Positions 8,871 to 18,567 are shown, counted from the first letter of the stretch. The stretch is DNA of 64,000 nt from a filamentous cyanobacterium ESFC-1 (GCA_000380225.1 KB904821.1:2146601-2210600); one strand, 5' to 3'. Translations and numbers: made by a program. The notes: generated by a model not told the origin, from the sequence alone.

Positions 8871-11810
8871 ATGTTGTCTTTTAATGCAAGCGAGCGCGAA
8901 GCCCGATATCGCGGCTTGACCACCACCGAAGTTGAAACCAGTCGCCAAAAATATGGTGAAAATGTCCTGAGTTCTCACGAATCGCAACCGTGGTGGCAAC
9001 TTTATTTAGAAAAATTTGAAGACCCAATTATTCGCATTTTAACGATCGCGGCGGGGATCGCGATCGCCGTTGGTGCAGCAAGCGGGGACTACATCGAAAG
9101 TTTAGGCATTATTGTCGCGATTTTATTAGCCACAACTTTGGCCTTTTTAAACGAATATAAAGCCAATCAAGAATTTGAAAGCCTCAACCAAGTCTATGAT
9201 GATGTGATGGTGCGGGTGATTCGCGATGCCGCTTGTACCCTCGTTCCCCGTCGTGAGGTGGTGGTGGGAGATATTATTTACATCGAACCCGGTCAAGAAA
9301 TTCCCGCCGATGGCAAAATTATCGAAGCAGTATCCCTACTGATCGATCAAGCCAAAATTACCGGGGAATCCGAACCCGTCCAGAAATTCGCCCCCCAAGA
9401 CCCCATAGCCCCGCAAAACAGCGACAGTACCTATTCTATTTATCATTTGCACCGCAGTACCTTGGTAGACCAAGGCCACGGTTTAATGAAAGTAGAAGCC
9501 GTGGGCGATCGCACCGAAATCGGCCAACTAGCCCAAGCGGTGGCTACCGTTGACAATAGCCAAGATACTCCCCTCAATCAACAACTCGAAAAACTCAGCC
9601 AACTGATCGGTGTGGTGGGTTTGACGGTGGCTTTCTTGGTGTTTGGGGCGTTATTAATTCGGGGCTTTCTCACGGGGGAACTCCACGCCACCCCCCAACA
9701 AGATTATGTTTTAGCATTGGTTTTACTAGCCAGCGCGATCGCCTTAGTTCCCGTCTGGTTGCCCGTGGTTTATGATGGCTTGAAATTAGCCGGGAAAGAC
9801 CTAGAAACTCCCCCTTGGCTCGAAAAAGGCATGATTTGGCTGCAAGCGTTGGTAATCGGCGGTTTATTGCTGCTGCTGGGGGTTGGTGTCGGCGCGATCG
9901 CCCATTGGCTACCCATAGAGGGCGAACCCTGGTTAGAGGGTACGGTGGGAACCGCTTTGCTGCAATACTTTATGGTTGCAGTAACGATTATTGTGGTTGC
10001 TGTTCCTGAAGGCTTGGCTATGAGTGTAACTCTCTCTCTGGCTTACAGCGTCCGCAAAATGGCCGCGACCAATAATTTAGTGCGACGAATGCACGCTTGC
10101 GAAACCATTGGGGCTGCCACGACGATCTGTTCGGACAAAACTGGAACCCTGACTCAGAATAAAATGCGAGTGGGGGAAGTGGGGTTTCCGGGGTTACAAT
10201 CCCATAAAGTGGCAGAGGTTAAGTTTGCCCAAAACTTAATCGCTGAGGCGATCGCGGCCAATAGTACGGCGGATTTAGAAAAATCTCCGGGTGAACCTCC
10301 CCAAGTCCTCGGTAATCCCACCGAAGGGGCTTTGCTGTTGTGGCTAGACGCGCAAAATTTAGATTATCGGGGTTATCGCGATCGCTTCCAATTTCAACAT
10401 CAGTCGTCATTTTGCCCCGAGAAAAAGTATATGACGACCTTGGGGATATCTCCGGTGACGAATAAAGAGATTATCCATATTAAAGGCGCACCAGAAGTTA
10501 TTTTGAGCTACTGTTCCCATATTTTAACCGAATATGGCGAATTTACTCTTTCTAAAACCGAGCCGATTTTAACCGCCCTCAAAAATTATCAACAACGGGG
10601 AATGCGGACGTTGGGCTTTGCTTACTCCAACTTGCCCCATAACTTGGTCAAACCCGAACAAAACGAACGTCTGCATCACTTGACTTGGTTGGGTTTTGTG
10701 GCGATCGCTGACCCCTTGCGTCCGGAAGTCCCTGGCGCGATCGCTTCTTGTTTGCAAGCAGGGGTTAACCTCAAAGTAGTTACCGGGGATTGTGCCGCCA
10801 CTGCCCTCGAAATTGCCCGTCAAATCGGCTTGTGGGCAGAAAATGATGCCGACCGACCCTACACCCATTTAAGCGGCTCGGAGTTTCGGGAAATGCCCGA
10901 TGAGGAAGCCCAGAAAGCCGTTCAGCATCTCAAAGTTTTGTCGAGGGCGATTCCCCTAGATAAACTCCGCCTTGTCCAACTGCTGCAAAGCCAAGGAGAA
11001 GTGGTGGGACTCACTGGAGATGGCACCAACGATGCCGCAGCCCTCAAACAAGCCCGCGTCGGTTTAGCGATGGGAAGTGGTACCGCGATCGCCAAGGAAG
11101 CCAGCGATATTATTTTACTCGACGATTCCTTCCAAAGTATTGTCAATGCCATGGTGTGGGGGCGATCGCTTTACCAGAATATTCAACGGTTTATCCTCTT
11201 TCAACTCACCATTAACGTTGTAGCCTTGGGAATTGCCCTACTCGGCCCCTTTATCGGCATTTCCCTACCCCTCACCGTCCCGCAAATGCTCTGGGTGAAC
11301 CTGATTATGGACACCTTCGCCGCTTTAGCCCTAGCTGCTGAACCCCCCCACGACGACGTACTGCAACAGCCCCCACGCCCCACCAATGCCTTTATTATTT
11401 CTGGGGAAATGATGGGAAATATTTTGACGGTGGGATTGCTCTTTTTAGCTTTTCTTGTTGGTTTCTTGGTTTATCTGCAACAAGACGGCATTACCCCCAG
11501 AGAACTTTCGGTTTTCTTTGCTGTTTTCGTTTTTCTGCAATTTTGGAACCTCTTTAACGCCCGTTGTCTCGGACTCACCCAATCCGCGTTTAAAGGCTTG
11601 TGGCAAAATAAAGGCTTTGTCGCGATCGCGTTTGCCATTTTCCTCGGTCAAATCCTGATTATCCAATACGGCGGTACAGTGTTTAGAACGGTTCCCCTTT
11701 CCCTCAGCGATTGGCTGATGATTATCGGCAGTACCTCGATTGTGTTATGGGTAGGAGAAGCTTGGCGATTGTATCAATCTGCGCGATCGTCAAAGTCAAA
11801 AAGCCTGTAG
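8871..11810 (+). CDS. P-type (PMCA-like, P2B) Ca2+-transporting ATPase
   Basis: This is a 979-residue membrane cation pump that couples ATP hydrolysis to ion export. It has the actuator motif TGES near residue 164, the fourth-helix VAVPEGLAMSVTLSLAYS near 375, the phosphorylation motif CSDKTGTLT near 421, the KGAPE nucleotide-site motif near 540, the hinge GDGTNDAAALK near 715, and a C-terminal cation-ATPase domain with VNLIMDTFAALALA. The PEGL helix and the ND-type sixth helix point to calcium and to the plasma-membrane Ca2+-ATPase subgroup. An insertion of about 80 residues lies between helix 3 and helix 4. It shares a short 11-base gap with the downstream glycosyltransferase. Confidence 0.93.
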   Translation: MLSFNASEREARYRGLTTTEVETSRQKYGENVLSSHESQPWWQLYLEKFEDPIIRILTIAAGIAIAVGAASGDYIESLGIIVAILLATTLAFLNEYKANQEFESLNQVYDDVMVRVIRDAACTLVPRREVVVGDIIYIEPGQEIPADGKIIEAVSLLIDQAKITGESEPVQKFAPQDPIAPQNSDSTYSIYHLHRSTLVDQGHGLMKVEAVGDRTEIGQLAQAVATVDNSQDTPLNQQLEKLSQLIGVVGLTVAFLVFGALLIRGFLTGELHATPQQDYVLALVLLASAIALVPVWLPVVYDGLKLAGKDLETPPWLEKGMIWLQALVIGGLLLLLGVGVGAIAHWLPIEGEPWLEGTVGTALLQYFMVAVTIIVVAVPEGLAMSVTLSLAYSVRKMAATNNLVRRMHACETIGAATTICSDKTGTLTQNKMRVGEVGFPGLQSHKVAEVKFAQNLIAEAIAANSTADLEKSPGEPPQVLGNPTEGALLLWLDAQNLDYRGYRDRFQFQHQSSFCPEKKYMTTLGISPVTNKEIIHIKGAPEVILSYCSHILTEYGEFTLSKTEPILTALKNYQQRGMRTLGFAYSNLPHNLVKPEQNERLHHLTWLGFVAIADPLRPEVPGAIASCLQAGVNLKVVTGDCAATALEIARQIGLWAENDADRPYTHLSGSEFREMPDEEAQKAVQHLKVLSRAIPLDKLRLVQLLQSQGEVVGLTGDGTNDAAALKQARVGLAMGSGTAIAKEASDIILLDDSFQSIVNAMVWGRSLYQNIQRFILFQLTINVVALGIALLGPFIGISLPLTVPQMLWVNLIMDTFAALALAAEPPHDDVLQQPPRPTNAFIISGEMMGNILTVGLLFLAFLVGFLVYLQQDGITPRELSVFFAVFVFLQFWNLFNARCLGLTQSAFKGLWQNKGFVAIAFAIFLGQILIIQYGGTVFRTVPLSLSDWLMIIGSTSIVLWVGEAWRLYQSARSSKSKSL

Positions 11811-11821
11811 AAGCGGCACTT

Positions 11822-12532
11822 ATGGAAAAAACCTTTCCCCTCGATGCAGTCAGCAAAATTTCAATTATTATTCCCACCCTGAATGAAGCGACGCAAATCG
11901 CCACAACCATTCAAAACGCCCAAACTGCCAACGGAATTGAAATTATTATTGTCGATGGGGGAAGCCAAGATAATACCCTCGAATGCGCCCAAAATTTGGG
12001 GGTAAAAGTCTTCTTTTCGCCGCAACCGGGAAGGGCAGCCCAAATGAATTTCGGTGCAACTCAGGCGACAGGAGATATTTTATTATTTCTCCATGCCGAT
12101 ACTCAACTCCCCCCCCATTACGATGGCTTAATTCGCGCAGCTTTAGCCCAACCCGGAGTGATGGCAGGGGCATTTCAATTAGGCATAGATAGCCCGGAGA
12201 TGAGTTTGCGTCTCGTTGAAAAAATGGTGATTGTGCGATCGCGTTTTTTCCAGTTACCCTATGGCGATCAAGCTTTATTTTTAACTCAGGAAACTTTTAA
12301 AACTTGCGGTGGTTTTCCCGACTTACCCATTATGGAAGATTTTGAGTTCGTCCGTCGTCTCAAACCCCAAGGAAAAATCGTATTAGTTCCCGCTTCGGTC
12401 ACAACTTCTGCCCGTCGCTGGCAAAAATTGGGAGTATTTAAAACCACGATAATCAATCAAATCATCGTCTTGGGTTACTTCCTCGGCGTTTCCCCCCAAC
12501 AGTTACGCAACTGGTATCGCCAACAAAAGTAA
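11822..12532 (+). CDS. TIGR04283-type family 2 glycosyltransferase
   Basis: This is a 236-residue GT2-fold protein. It shows SIIIPTLNEATQI at the N-terminus, VDGGSQDNT near residue 45, HADTQLP (DxD-like) near 90, and the QLPYGDQALFL and PIMEDFEFVRRL segments typical of the small TIGR04283 glycosyltransferases often found near rSAM/selenium-related genes. No such partner is seen here. The ATG at 11822 is taken because it falls just after the ATPase stop and directly before the first beta strand; upstream in-frame sequence overlaps the ATPase. Donor and acceptor are unknown. Confidence 0.88.
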   Translation: MEKTFPLDAVSKISIIIPTLNEATQIATTIQNAQTANGIEIIIVDGGSQDNTLECAQNLGVKVFFSPQPGRAAQMNFGATQATGDILLFLHADTQLPPHYDGLIRAALAQPGVMAGAFQLGIDSPEMSLRLVEKMVIVRSRFFQLPYGDQALFLTQETFKTCGGFPDLPIMEDFEFVRRLKPQGKIVLVPASVTTSARRWQKLGVFKTTIINQIIVLGYFLGVSPQQLRNWYRQQK

Positions 12533-12705
12533 AGACTAAGAACTCCGGTTTCTTATTTGTCTACCCGATCAAGTTAACATTGAACTCCAGAAACCGGGGT
12601 TCTGGCATCTTATTTCGACTTCGGTAACAATTTCATCTCCACTGCTTTTTCGCGTACCTTGTCTATTTCTAAAATACGGGTTTCAATATCTCAAAAAGCC
12701 ACAAT

Positions 12706-12740
12706 AAAACCCCAGTTTTGCGGCAAAACCAGGGTTTAAA
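12706..12740. terminator. Bidirectional terminator between glycosyltransferase and M61 peptidase
   Basis: AAACCCCAGTTTTG pairs with CAAAACCAGGGTTT across a CGG loop with two mismatches, flanked by A-rich and T-rich sequence on both sides. It can serve both convergent genes. A second hairpin, CCAGAA/TTCTGG at 12587-12605, follows the glycosyltransferase more closely. Confidence 0.7.
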
Positions 12741-12743
12741 AAA

Positions 12744-14528
12744 TTACGCTTTAAACTGCAACCAACCATTTAACAAAGCCTTTTGATCCTCATCAAGAGA
12801 CTTCATTTTAGCTAACTTATAACCCGTCGGTTGCGATTGACCGAGTTTGAGTTTATAGGTTTTCAATTCATCTTGATGGAAAATAGTGGCTTCGATTTCA
12901 TCTCCGGCTTGATAATCCTGCAAGCGTTCGTTGAATTTATCAGCCGTGACGCGAAAACCGTCAATAGCAAGTAACTCATCTCCCGCATCAATTCCGGCTA
13001 TACTCGCAGGAGAATCCATTTCTACAAACTGGATTTTGGCAGGACTAGAGTTACTATTGATTTTTAGTCCGGTGTGGGGGATTTCTTCCTTGCTATTAAC
13101 AGGCTTGATCTGTAACCCAAAGGGCTTTAAATACTCGTCAAAGGGTAACTCCTCTGTCCCGTCTACATATTGCGAGAAAAAGTCGCTTAAATCGCAATCT
13201 GCTACCGATTCAATAATCGATTTCAGTTGTTCTTCAGTAAAGCCAATTTCATCTTTACCAAACTGCTGCCACATTTGCCGCAAGACATCATTGAGCGATC
13301 GCGCATTACGATGTAAAGCCCGAATCTTCAAATCAAGTAACAACGATACCATTGCCCCTTTAAGATAATATGAGATTTGAGAATTGTCACTATTGGCATC
13401 GCGACGATACAGTTTAATCCAAGCATCAAAACTGGATTCGCTGACGGGCTGAACTTTCCGTCCCGGTGTTAACAAAAAGCGGCTAATATCTTTACTAATC
13501 GCTTCAAAAAAGGCGCGTTCATCGTAAATTTCAGCCCAGTGCGGAATCAGGGTATCGTAATAACTCGTCGTCCCTTCACAGAACCATAAAGAGGTCGTAT
13601 AACATTCCCGTTCGTAGTCAAATTTCTCTAGGGCATGGGGGCGGATTCTCTTAACATTCCAAAGGTGAAAAAATTCGTGAGCAACTAACTGCATAAAGCG
13701 GTTATATCGCTCTTTATTGCGAAAGCCCAACCGGGGATAATTCAACGAACAAGCATTTTTATGTTCTAAACCGCCGTAACCACTACCGGACAAATGAAGT
13801 AAAAATATATACCGTTCATAAGGCAAATTTCCGTAAATTTGCGCTTCTACCTCAATAATTTTTTTGGTATCTTCTATGATAAGGTCGGGGTTAATATTGC
13901 CTTTTCCCCAGATTGCCCATTGGTGAGGTTTCCCTAACGCTTCAAAATCGTAGGTTTCGTGGATTCCGATTTCAAAAGGACTGTCTACGAGGGTGTCCAA
14001 ATCTGGGGCGACAAAAACATTTTTTTGACCGGGTAAAGCATCCAGGGGAGTAGTAATCTGCCAATTGGAGTCAGGCAGGGCGATCGCGACTTCAATCGCT
14101 TCTTGTTCCCACCCCGGTACAAAGAAAAACAAAGCCGCCCCGTTGAAATAACCGTGAGTGGCATCAAGGTGATTCGTCCGCACCGTCAATTCATTGGCAA
14201 ACACCCGATAAGTCACCGTCACGCTCTCACAATCAGAGGTGTCAATCTGCCAGTGGTTTTTCGCGATTTTACGGCTTGTGAGGGGTTCTGCGGAGTCTGA
14301 GTTGGTGGCGTTGAGTTCCTGTACCTGTTTGGCATATTCCCGCACCAGATACGACCCCGGAGTCCAGACGGGCATTTTCAAATCTAGACCAGGCAACTGC
14401 CAATCAGAAATTTCTAGAGTTACCTCAAACAAATGGGTTTGGGGTTGCGGCATAGCTACGGTGTACCGCAGAAAAGGTGTAGAAGATTGGGTTTCGCGAT
14501 CGCGGGGAGTTATTGTACTTTGAGTCAT
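12744..14528 (-). CDS. M61-family metallopeptidase with PDZ domain (glycyl aminopeptidase-like)
   Basis: This is a 594-residue zinc peptidase of the M61 family. It has an N-terminal beta-sandwich domain (about residues 15-190), a gluzincin catalytic domain with VAHEFFHLWNVKRIRP (HExxH near residue 286), the downstream glutamate in WFCEGTTSYYD, and a C-terminal PDZ domain (about 480-560) with KIQFVEMDSPASIAGIDAGDELLAIDG. No signal peptide is seen, so it appears cytosolic. Length and domain order match the bacterial family. It is transcribed alone toward a shared terminator. Confidence 0.93.
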   Translation of the reverse strand: MTQSTITPRDRETQSSTPFLRYTVAMPQPQTHLFEVTLEISDWQLPGLDLKMPVWTPGSYLVREYAKQVQELNATNSDSAEPLTSRKIAKNHWQIDTSDCESVTVTYRVFANELTVRTNHLDATHGYFNGAALFFFVPGWEQEAIEVAIALPDSNWQITTPLDALPGQKNVFVAPDLDTLVDSPFEIGIHETYDFEALGKPHQWAIWGKGNINPDLIIEDTKKIIEVEAQIYGNLPYERYIFLLHLSGSGYGGLEHKNACSLNYPRLGFRNKERYNRFMQLVAHEFFHLWNVKRIRPHALEKFDYERECYTTSLWFCEGTTSYYDTLIPHWAEIYDERAFFEAISKDISRFLLTPGRKVQPVSESSFDAWIKLYRRDANSDNSQISYYLKGAMVSLLLDLKIRALHRNARSLNDVLRQMWQQFGKDEIGFTEEQLKSIIESVADCDLSDFFSQYVDGTEELPFDEYLKPFGLQIKPVNSKEEIPHTGLKINSNSSPAKIQFVEMDSPASIAGIDAGDELLAIDGFRVTADKFNERLQDYQAGDEIEATIFHQDELKTYKLKLGQSQPTGYKLAKMKSLDEDQKALLNGWLQFKA

Positions 14529-14613
14529 CGAAAATCATTCTTTAGTTAGTTTCAAAAAAGCGATTCTCAGGTAGTTTTAACAGCCAAAATATTGTCAAAA
14601 CCAGAAATCGCAG

Positions 14614-14748
14614 TTATTTTTTCTCTTGCTCATTAGGGTAGCGAGAAATCTGCCAAAAAGCGATCTCTACCTTAAAGCCGATCTTAACCGATTTACGGCG
14701 CTCAAACACCTTGGGCTTAGAGGATTTACCCTGTTTGAAAGCGTCCAT
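14614..14748 (-). CDS. Possible 44-residue basic small protein
   Basis: A short reading frame starts at ATG 14748 and ends with TAA at 14614. The product is rich in lysine and arginine (MDAFKQGKSSKPKVFERRKS at the start) with a hydrophobic middle (KIGFKVEIAFWQISRYP). No strong Shine-Dalgarno precedes it. It sits in an otherwise gene-free 457-base spacer and has amino-acid composition like a real protein, but no family is recognised. Confidence 0.4.
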   Translation of the reverse strand: MDAFKQGKSSKPKVFERRKSVKIGFKVEIAFWQISRYPNEQEKK

Positions 14749-14864
14749 CTTTGACTTTGATTTTCGTGTCAAAACACTTTCTCTCAAAATCTTAGAACAA
14801 ACAACCCATCACAAAAGGTAGCTTCTCAGGGGAGAAACATTCCCCTGCTATCCGGTTTGATTCT

Positions 14865-14978
14865 ATAGCAACCGCCAAATCGGTCAGGACAACCTATCCA
14901 TCCTGAGAAAATAAGCCCCCGTGGGAGAGGGTTTGGGGTGAGGGCAAACCATAAAACGTCCTAACTGTTTTGCTTGCT
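14865..14978 (-). repeat. Dispersed noncoding repeat family A, fullest copy
   Basis: Read on the minus strand this copy runs from AGCAAGCAAAACAGTTAGGA through a CCCTCACCCCAAACCCTCTC core to CTGACCGATTTGGCGGTTGC. Its left half matches 38149-38235 and its right half matches 21796-21883. It ends 7 bases before the stop of the downstream regulator gene. A separate hairpin, CAGGGGA/TCCCCTG, lies at 14827-14847. Confidence 0.8.
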
Positions 14979-14985
14979 GCGATAC

Positions 14986-15672
14986 TTACTGAATCCGTCC
15001 GGCCAAATGAACCAACTGCTTAAAATTAACCAAGTATAAAGTTTTATTTTCAGCATTAAGTTTAACCCAACCCTTAGCCACCAATTTTTCTAAAATTTTG
15101 CGCGTTTCGTCTACCGTAATATCAGAAACTTGGGCTAAATCCGTGTGGGGAATATCCAAAATTTCTACGCCATCTTCTGTTTTTTGACCGTAATTCTCCG
15201 CAAAGGTGACTAACATTTTAGCCAACTTAACCGCCGGAGGTTGATGGCGCATTTGAAAGCGTAAATTCGATTGTCGTAACCGTTGTACCATCAACTGCAA
15301 CATCCGATGATGCAATTGAGAATCTTTAAAAAGGGTTTGAATAAAACGCTGGGCCGAAATACTAATTAACTGTACATTAGACAAAGCGACTACATCAGTT
15401 GAACGGGGAGATTCATCCAAAATCGCCATTTCGCCGAAGAAATCTCCCGGACCTAAAATCGCCAATGTTACGGCGTTATCACCGGCTAGACGACGAACTT
15501 TGACCCAACCTGAAACAACAAAATAAACCGCATTTCCCCAAGAATCTTCCATTAAAACAGCACGATTGCTTGGATAATCGTGTTTGATCGCTACGGTTAA
15601 CAGCCACTCTAGGGTGTCTTGATTGGCGTTATTAAATAAGGGAAAAAGCTCGCTAAAAGCTTTGGTTTCCAT
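14986..15672 (-). CDS. CRP-family transcription regulator, SyCrp1-like (cAMP receptor)
   Basis: This is a 228-residue regulator. Residues about 10-130 form a cyclic-nucleotide-binding domain whose phosphate cassette FGEMAILDESPRSTDVVALS keeps the glutamate, arginine and serine/threonine needed for cAMP binding. A long dimer helix follows, then an HTH_CRP domain with VSDITVDETRKILEKL as the recognition region. The pattern strongly resembles Synechocystis SyCrp1, which controls motility and pilus genes with cAMP. The ATG at 15672 (METKAF) is preferred over 15777 because the extra 35 residues are not typical of the family. It is unlinked to an adenylate cyclase here. Confidence 0.88.
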   Translation of the reverse strand: METKAFSELFPLFNNANQDTLEWLLTVAIKHDYPSNRAVLMEDSWGNAVYFVVSGWVKVRRLAGDNAVTLAILGPGDFFGEMAILDESPRSTDVVALSNVQLISISAQRFIQTLFKDSQLHHRMLQLMVQRLRQSNLRFQMRHQPPAVKLAKMLVTFAENYGQKTEDGVEILDIPHTDLAQVSDITVDETRKILEKLVAKGWVKLNAENKTLYLVNFKQLVHLAGRIQ

Positions 15673-15968
15673 GAAAAATCTGTAAAGGTAAATATAGGCA
15701 ATTGCGACACAAGGATACGGTTCTAAATTCAAAGAACGCAACCCAGACTCGCCGATAGGGTTGTTATGATACCGCACCCCAAAATGCCGTCAAGACATTT
15801 CTTTCGTATCTTAGCATTCCCTTTCCGGTGTTTCTTCGCTTCTGCGACCAATTCCTGCCCAAAGGCAAGGGGGGTGTTTCTACCGGGAGGAGGGGAAGGT
15901 TTTTAGGTAGTGGGCAGAGGGCAGTAGTGGCGCGGCGCTCTTTCCTTTGTCCTTTGAGTGGGAAGCAA

Positions 15969-16130
15969 TGACCAATCACCAATCACCAATCACCAATCAC
16001 CAATGACCAATGACCAATCACCAACAACCAATCACCAATCACCAATGACCAATCACCAATCACCAATCACCAATGACCAATGACCAATCACCAATCACCA
16101 ATGACCAATCACCAATAACAAACAACCAAT
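15969..16130. repeat. Heptanucleotide tandem repeat (ACCAATC/ACCAATG)
   Basis: About 23 units of 7 bases, ACCAATC or ACCAATG with occasional ACCAACA/ACCAATA variants, run without break. This is the STRR class of short tandem repeat known from cyanobacteria. It lies in the 780-base divergent spacer between the SyCrp1-like gene and the PP2C phosphatase. Confidence 0.93.
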
Positions 16131-16452
16131 GGTATAGTTGGATTTAGGTCATCTGCTACCAGCACCACCCCAGACAACCACCTTGGGGTTCATTACTCAC
16201 AACGATTCTTGACTTGTTCCCTAGCTGCTATCAATCCTTCGTGAATTTGGTTTTTCTTCCAATCCGCAACTTCATTCACCCTAGATTTTATCTGTCGTTT
16301 GATTATCCTCAAAATGGCAGTCCCTTCTCGATCCCGCCTCACTATTCTGGGGATGACCGCGATCGCTTCAATTCCCAAGCCATCCTGTTACCATTCCGGA
16401 TCGTCGTCCCTCTCTTATGTACAAATTCTAATCCCCGAATCGGAGTCAATTC
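16131..16452. other. Gene-poor leader before the PP2C phosphatase gene
   Basis: No convincing gene is seen. A minus-strand frame (16378-16193) has protein-like composition but no recognised family or ribosome site. The stretch probably holds the promoter of the phosphatase operon; no consensus promoter could be singled out. Confidence 0.4.
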
Positions 16453-18114
16453 ATGAGTCAGGCAAGAGGTAAGAAACTCAAGTTGATGGTGGTTGACGAT
16501 GAACCCGACAACTTGGACTTGTTATTCCGCACCTTCCGCCGCGACTTTCGCGTTTTCAAAGCGGATGGGGCGGTAAGTGCCTTAGAAACCCTCGATCGCG
16601 AAGGCGAAATGGCTGTGATCATTTCCGACCAAAGAATGCCCGTGATGAATGGGACGGAGTTTCTGAGTAAAACTGTCGATCGCTTTCCCGAAACTATCCG
16701 CATTCTTTTAACTGGATACACTGATGTAGAAGACCTTGTAGACGCGATCAACTCCGGTAAAGTCTTCAAATACATCACGAAACCTTGGAACCCTGAAAAC
16801 CTCAAGGCTGTAGTTCAGCAAGCGGCGGATACTTACCGAGTTCTCAAACAACGCACCGACGAACTACGAAGGACATTACGACGAGAAGAAGTCCTGAATG
16901 TGGTGATGACGGCGATTCGCGAGTCCCTCGATTATCAAAATATGTTGCAAACCATCGTTTCGACGATTGGTAAAAACTTTGAAGTCGATGGCGGCTTTTT
17001 GTATCCCGTAGATGGTGACAAAATTCTCAGTGAGTTATTTTCCTATACTGCCGAAAACTACGATCTTGACCCCGAAGCCGTTTCGACTGAACTGATTCAA
17101 CAAGCGTTAACCCAGAGTAAAACCCAACTGCAACAGGAAACCAGCGCAGAAGGAACGACCCATTTAGCGGTTCCTTTGATTCTGAAACAGCAGGTTTTGG
17201 CGGTTCTTTACCTCATCCAAAACGACAGCCTCAACCTTTGGACAGAATTAGATATTGATTTACTCGAATCAGTAGCCGAACAAGCGGCGTTGGCCATTTC
17301 TCAGGCGAAACTGTATCAACGGACGCAGCAACAAGCCGAGAAAATGCGGGCTGAACTCGAAGTCGCCCGCCAAATTCAACGGAACTTGTTGCGGCAAAGT
17401 TGGCAAGAAAGCGACCAAGTGAAGGTGCAAGCCAGTTGCTATCCAGCGCGGGAAGTGGGGGGCGACTTTTTCGAGGTGTACTTTCATCCCCAAGGTGATG
17501 TCTGGTTGGCGGTGGGGGATGTGTCGGGGAAAGGGGTTCCGGCGGCGTTGTTCATGGCCAGTGCCATTTCAATTTTACGCCGAGAACTGTCTCAAGAAGT
17601 TTCCCCCGAACCGAACGTGGTACTGCGAAATCTCAATCAGACGATGAATGATGATTTATTTAGTACCAACTGCTTTATTACGATGGTTATTGCTCGCTAT
17701 AGTCCCACGACCCAGAAACTCACTTATGCCAATGCAGGGCATATTTACCCGATGGTATGGAATCATTCCCAGCGTTCTCAAAATGGCACAGTCCCCGATT
17801 ATCTCAAGGTAAGGGGGGTTCCTGTGGGGATTTTACCTGTATGGAAAGCCGAAGCAGGCGAATTACAACTTTCATCAGGAGATGTGTTTCTACTCACAAG
17901 TGATGGCATTACCGAAGCAACCGTTACTAAAGCCCTGTCTGACGATGACAAAGAACCGAATCCCGGTTCGATGTTAAACCAGGAAGGGTTGTGGCAGTTG
18001 ATTCAACTAGAGTCGCAAGAGTTTAATTTAGACACTTTGCTGACTCGCTTTCGCGATTACACCAATCAAGTTCAAGAAGACGATCAAACTATGTTATCTC
18101 TGGAGGTTCTGTAA
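16453..18114 (+). CDS. Response-regulator PP2C phosphatase: REC-GAF-SpoIIE/RsbU
   Basis: This is a 553-residue protein with a receiver domain (residues 10-125, VVDDEPDN pocket, phosphoacceptor in IISDQRMPVMNG, KPWNPENL end), a GAF domain (about 145-290), a helical linker, and a SpoIIE-type PP2C domain (about 310-550) with REVGGDFFEVY, VGDVSGKGVPAALFMA, NAGHIYP and LTSDGITEA, so the metal-binding aspartates are present. Such proteins dephosphorylate an anti-sigma-factor antagonist in partner switching. The next gene, 3 bases downstream, encodes the matching RsbW-like kinase. The receiver suggests control by an unidentified histidine kinase. Confidence 0.95.
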   Translation: MSQARGKKLKLMVVDDEPDNLDLLFRTFRRDFRVFKADGAVSALETLDREGEMAVIISDQRMPVMNGTEFLSKTVDRFPETIRILLTGYTDVEDLVDAINSGKVFKYITKPWNPENLKAVVQQAADTYRVLKQRTDELRRTLRREEVLNVVMTAIRESLDYQNMLQTIVSTIGKNFEVDGGFLYPVDGDKILSELFSYTAENYDLDPEAVSTELIQQALTQSKTQLQQETSAEGTTHLAVPLILKQQVLAVLYLIQNDSLNLWTELDIDLLESVAEQAALAISQAKLYQRTQQQAEKMRAELEVARQIQRNLLRQSWQESDQVKVQASCYPAREVGGDFFEVYFHPQGDVWLAVGDVSGKGVPAALFMASAISILRRELSQEVSPEPNVVLRNLNQTMNDDLFSTNCFITMVIARYSPTTQKLTYANAGHIYPMVWNHSQRSQNGTVPDYLKVRGVPVGILPVWKAEAGELQLSSGDVFLLTSDGITEATVTKALSDDDKEPNPGSMLNQEGLWQLIQLESQEFNLDTLLTRFRDYTNQVQEDDQTMLSLEVL

Positions 18115-18117
18115 TTA

Positions 18118-18567
18118 ATGAAGACAGAACTAAACATACCAAGCGATTTGAAGTTTTTGGCAGTGGTCGAGCGTTGGTTGCTTGACTGCTTAGAAATAGA
18201 ACTCGGCGATTCGGTGGATTGGGCCCGTCAGTCTAGTCGCCTACGATTGGCTTTGGTGGAAGCGTATTCTAATGTGGTGCGTCATGCCCACAAGGAACAA
18301 CCCCATATCCCTGTCCAGATTCGTTTAGAGTTGAAAGACCGGGATTTTGTCTTGGAGATTTGGGACCGGGGCAATGGCTACGATTTGTCAACCTATCTTC
18401 CTCCTAAACCCGATGAGAAGCAAGAGGGGGGTTATGGTTGGCTGATTATGAATCGGTTGATGGATCGGGTGGAGTATCAACTGCAAATTAATGGTCGCAA
18501 TTGTTTGAAGTTGGAAACTAATCTGATTGCGGCGGACTCTCAGGAGAAAAAGCAGGAAACGTCCTAG
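18118..18567 (+). CDS. RsbW/SpoIIAB-like serine kinase (anti-sigma regulatory factor)
   Basis: This is a 149-residue GHKL ATPase of the HATPase_c_2 type. The N box LALVEAYSNVVRHAH is near residue 43, the G1 box WDRGNGYD near residue 82, and a glycine-rich GGYGWLIMNRLMD lid near 103. It starts 3 bases after the phosphatase stop, so translation is probably coupled and the two proteins act on a common antagonist. No STAS-domain antagonist or sigma factor is encoded in the window. A HIP1-containing terminator follows. Confidence 0.92.
   Translation: MKTELNIPSDLKFLAVVERWLLDCLEIELGDSVDWARQSSRLRLALVEAYSNVVRHAHKEQPHIPVQIRLELKDRDFVLEIWDRGNGYDLSTYLPPKPDEKQEGGYGWLIMNRLMDRVEYQLQINGRNCLKLETNLIAADSQEKKQETS

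Noticed and set aside
12610-12695. Minus-strand frame of 26 codons ending in KLLPKSK with protein-like composition
   Set aside because: A stop lies directly before it and no start codon is present. It may be a gene relic, but it is too short to support.
15969-16130. CRISPR array
   Set aside because: The repeats are 7-base tandem units without spacers, and no cas gene is present.
16193-16378. Minus-strand 61-codon frame with charged, helical-looking product
   Set aside because: No family, no ribosome site, and it overlaps the presumed promoter of the phosphatase gene; could be a relic, not called.
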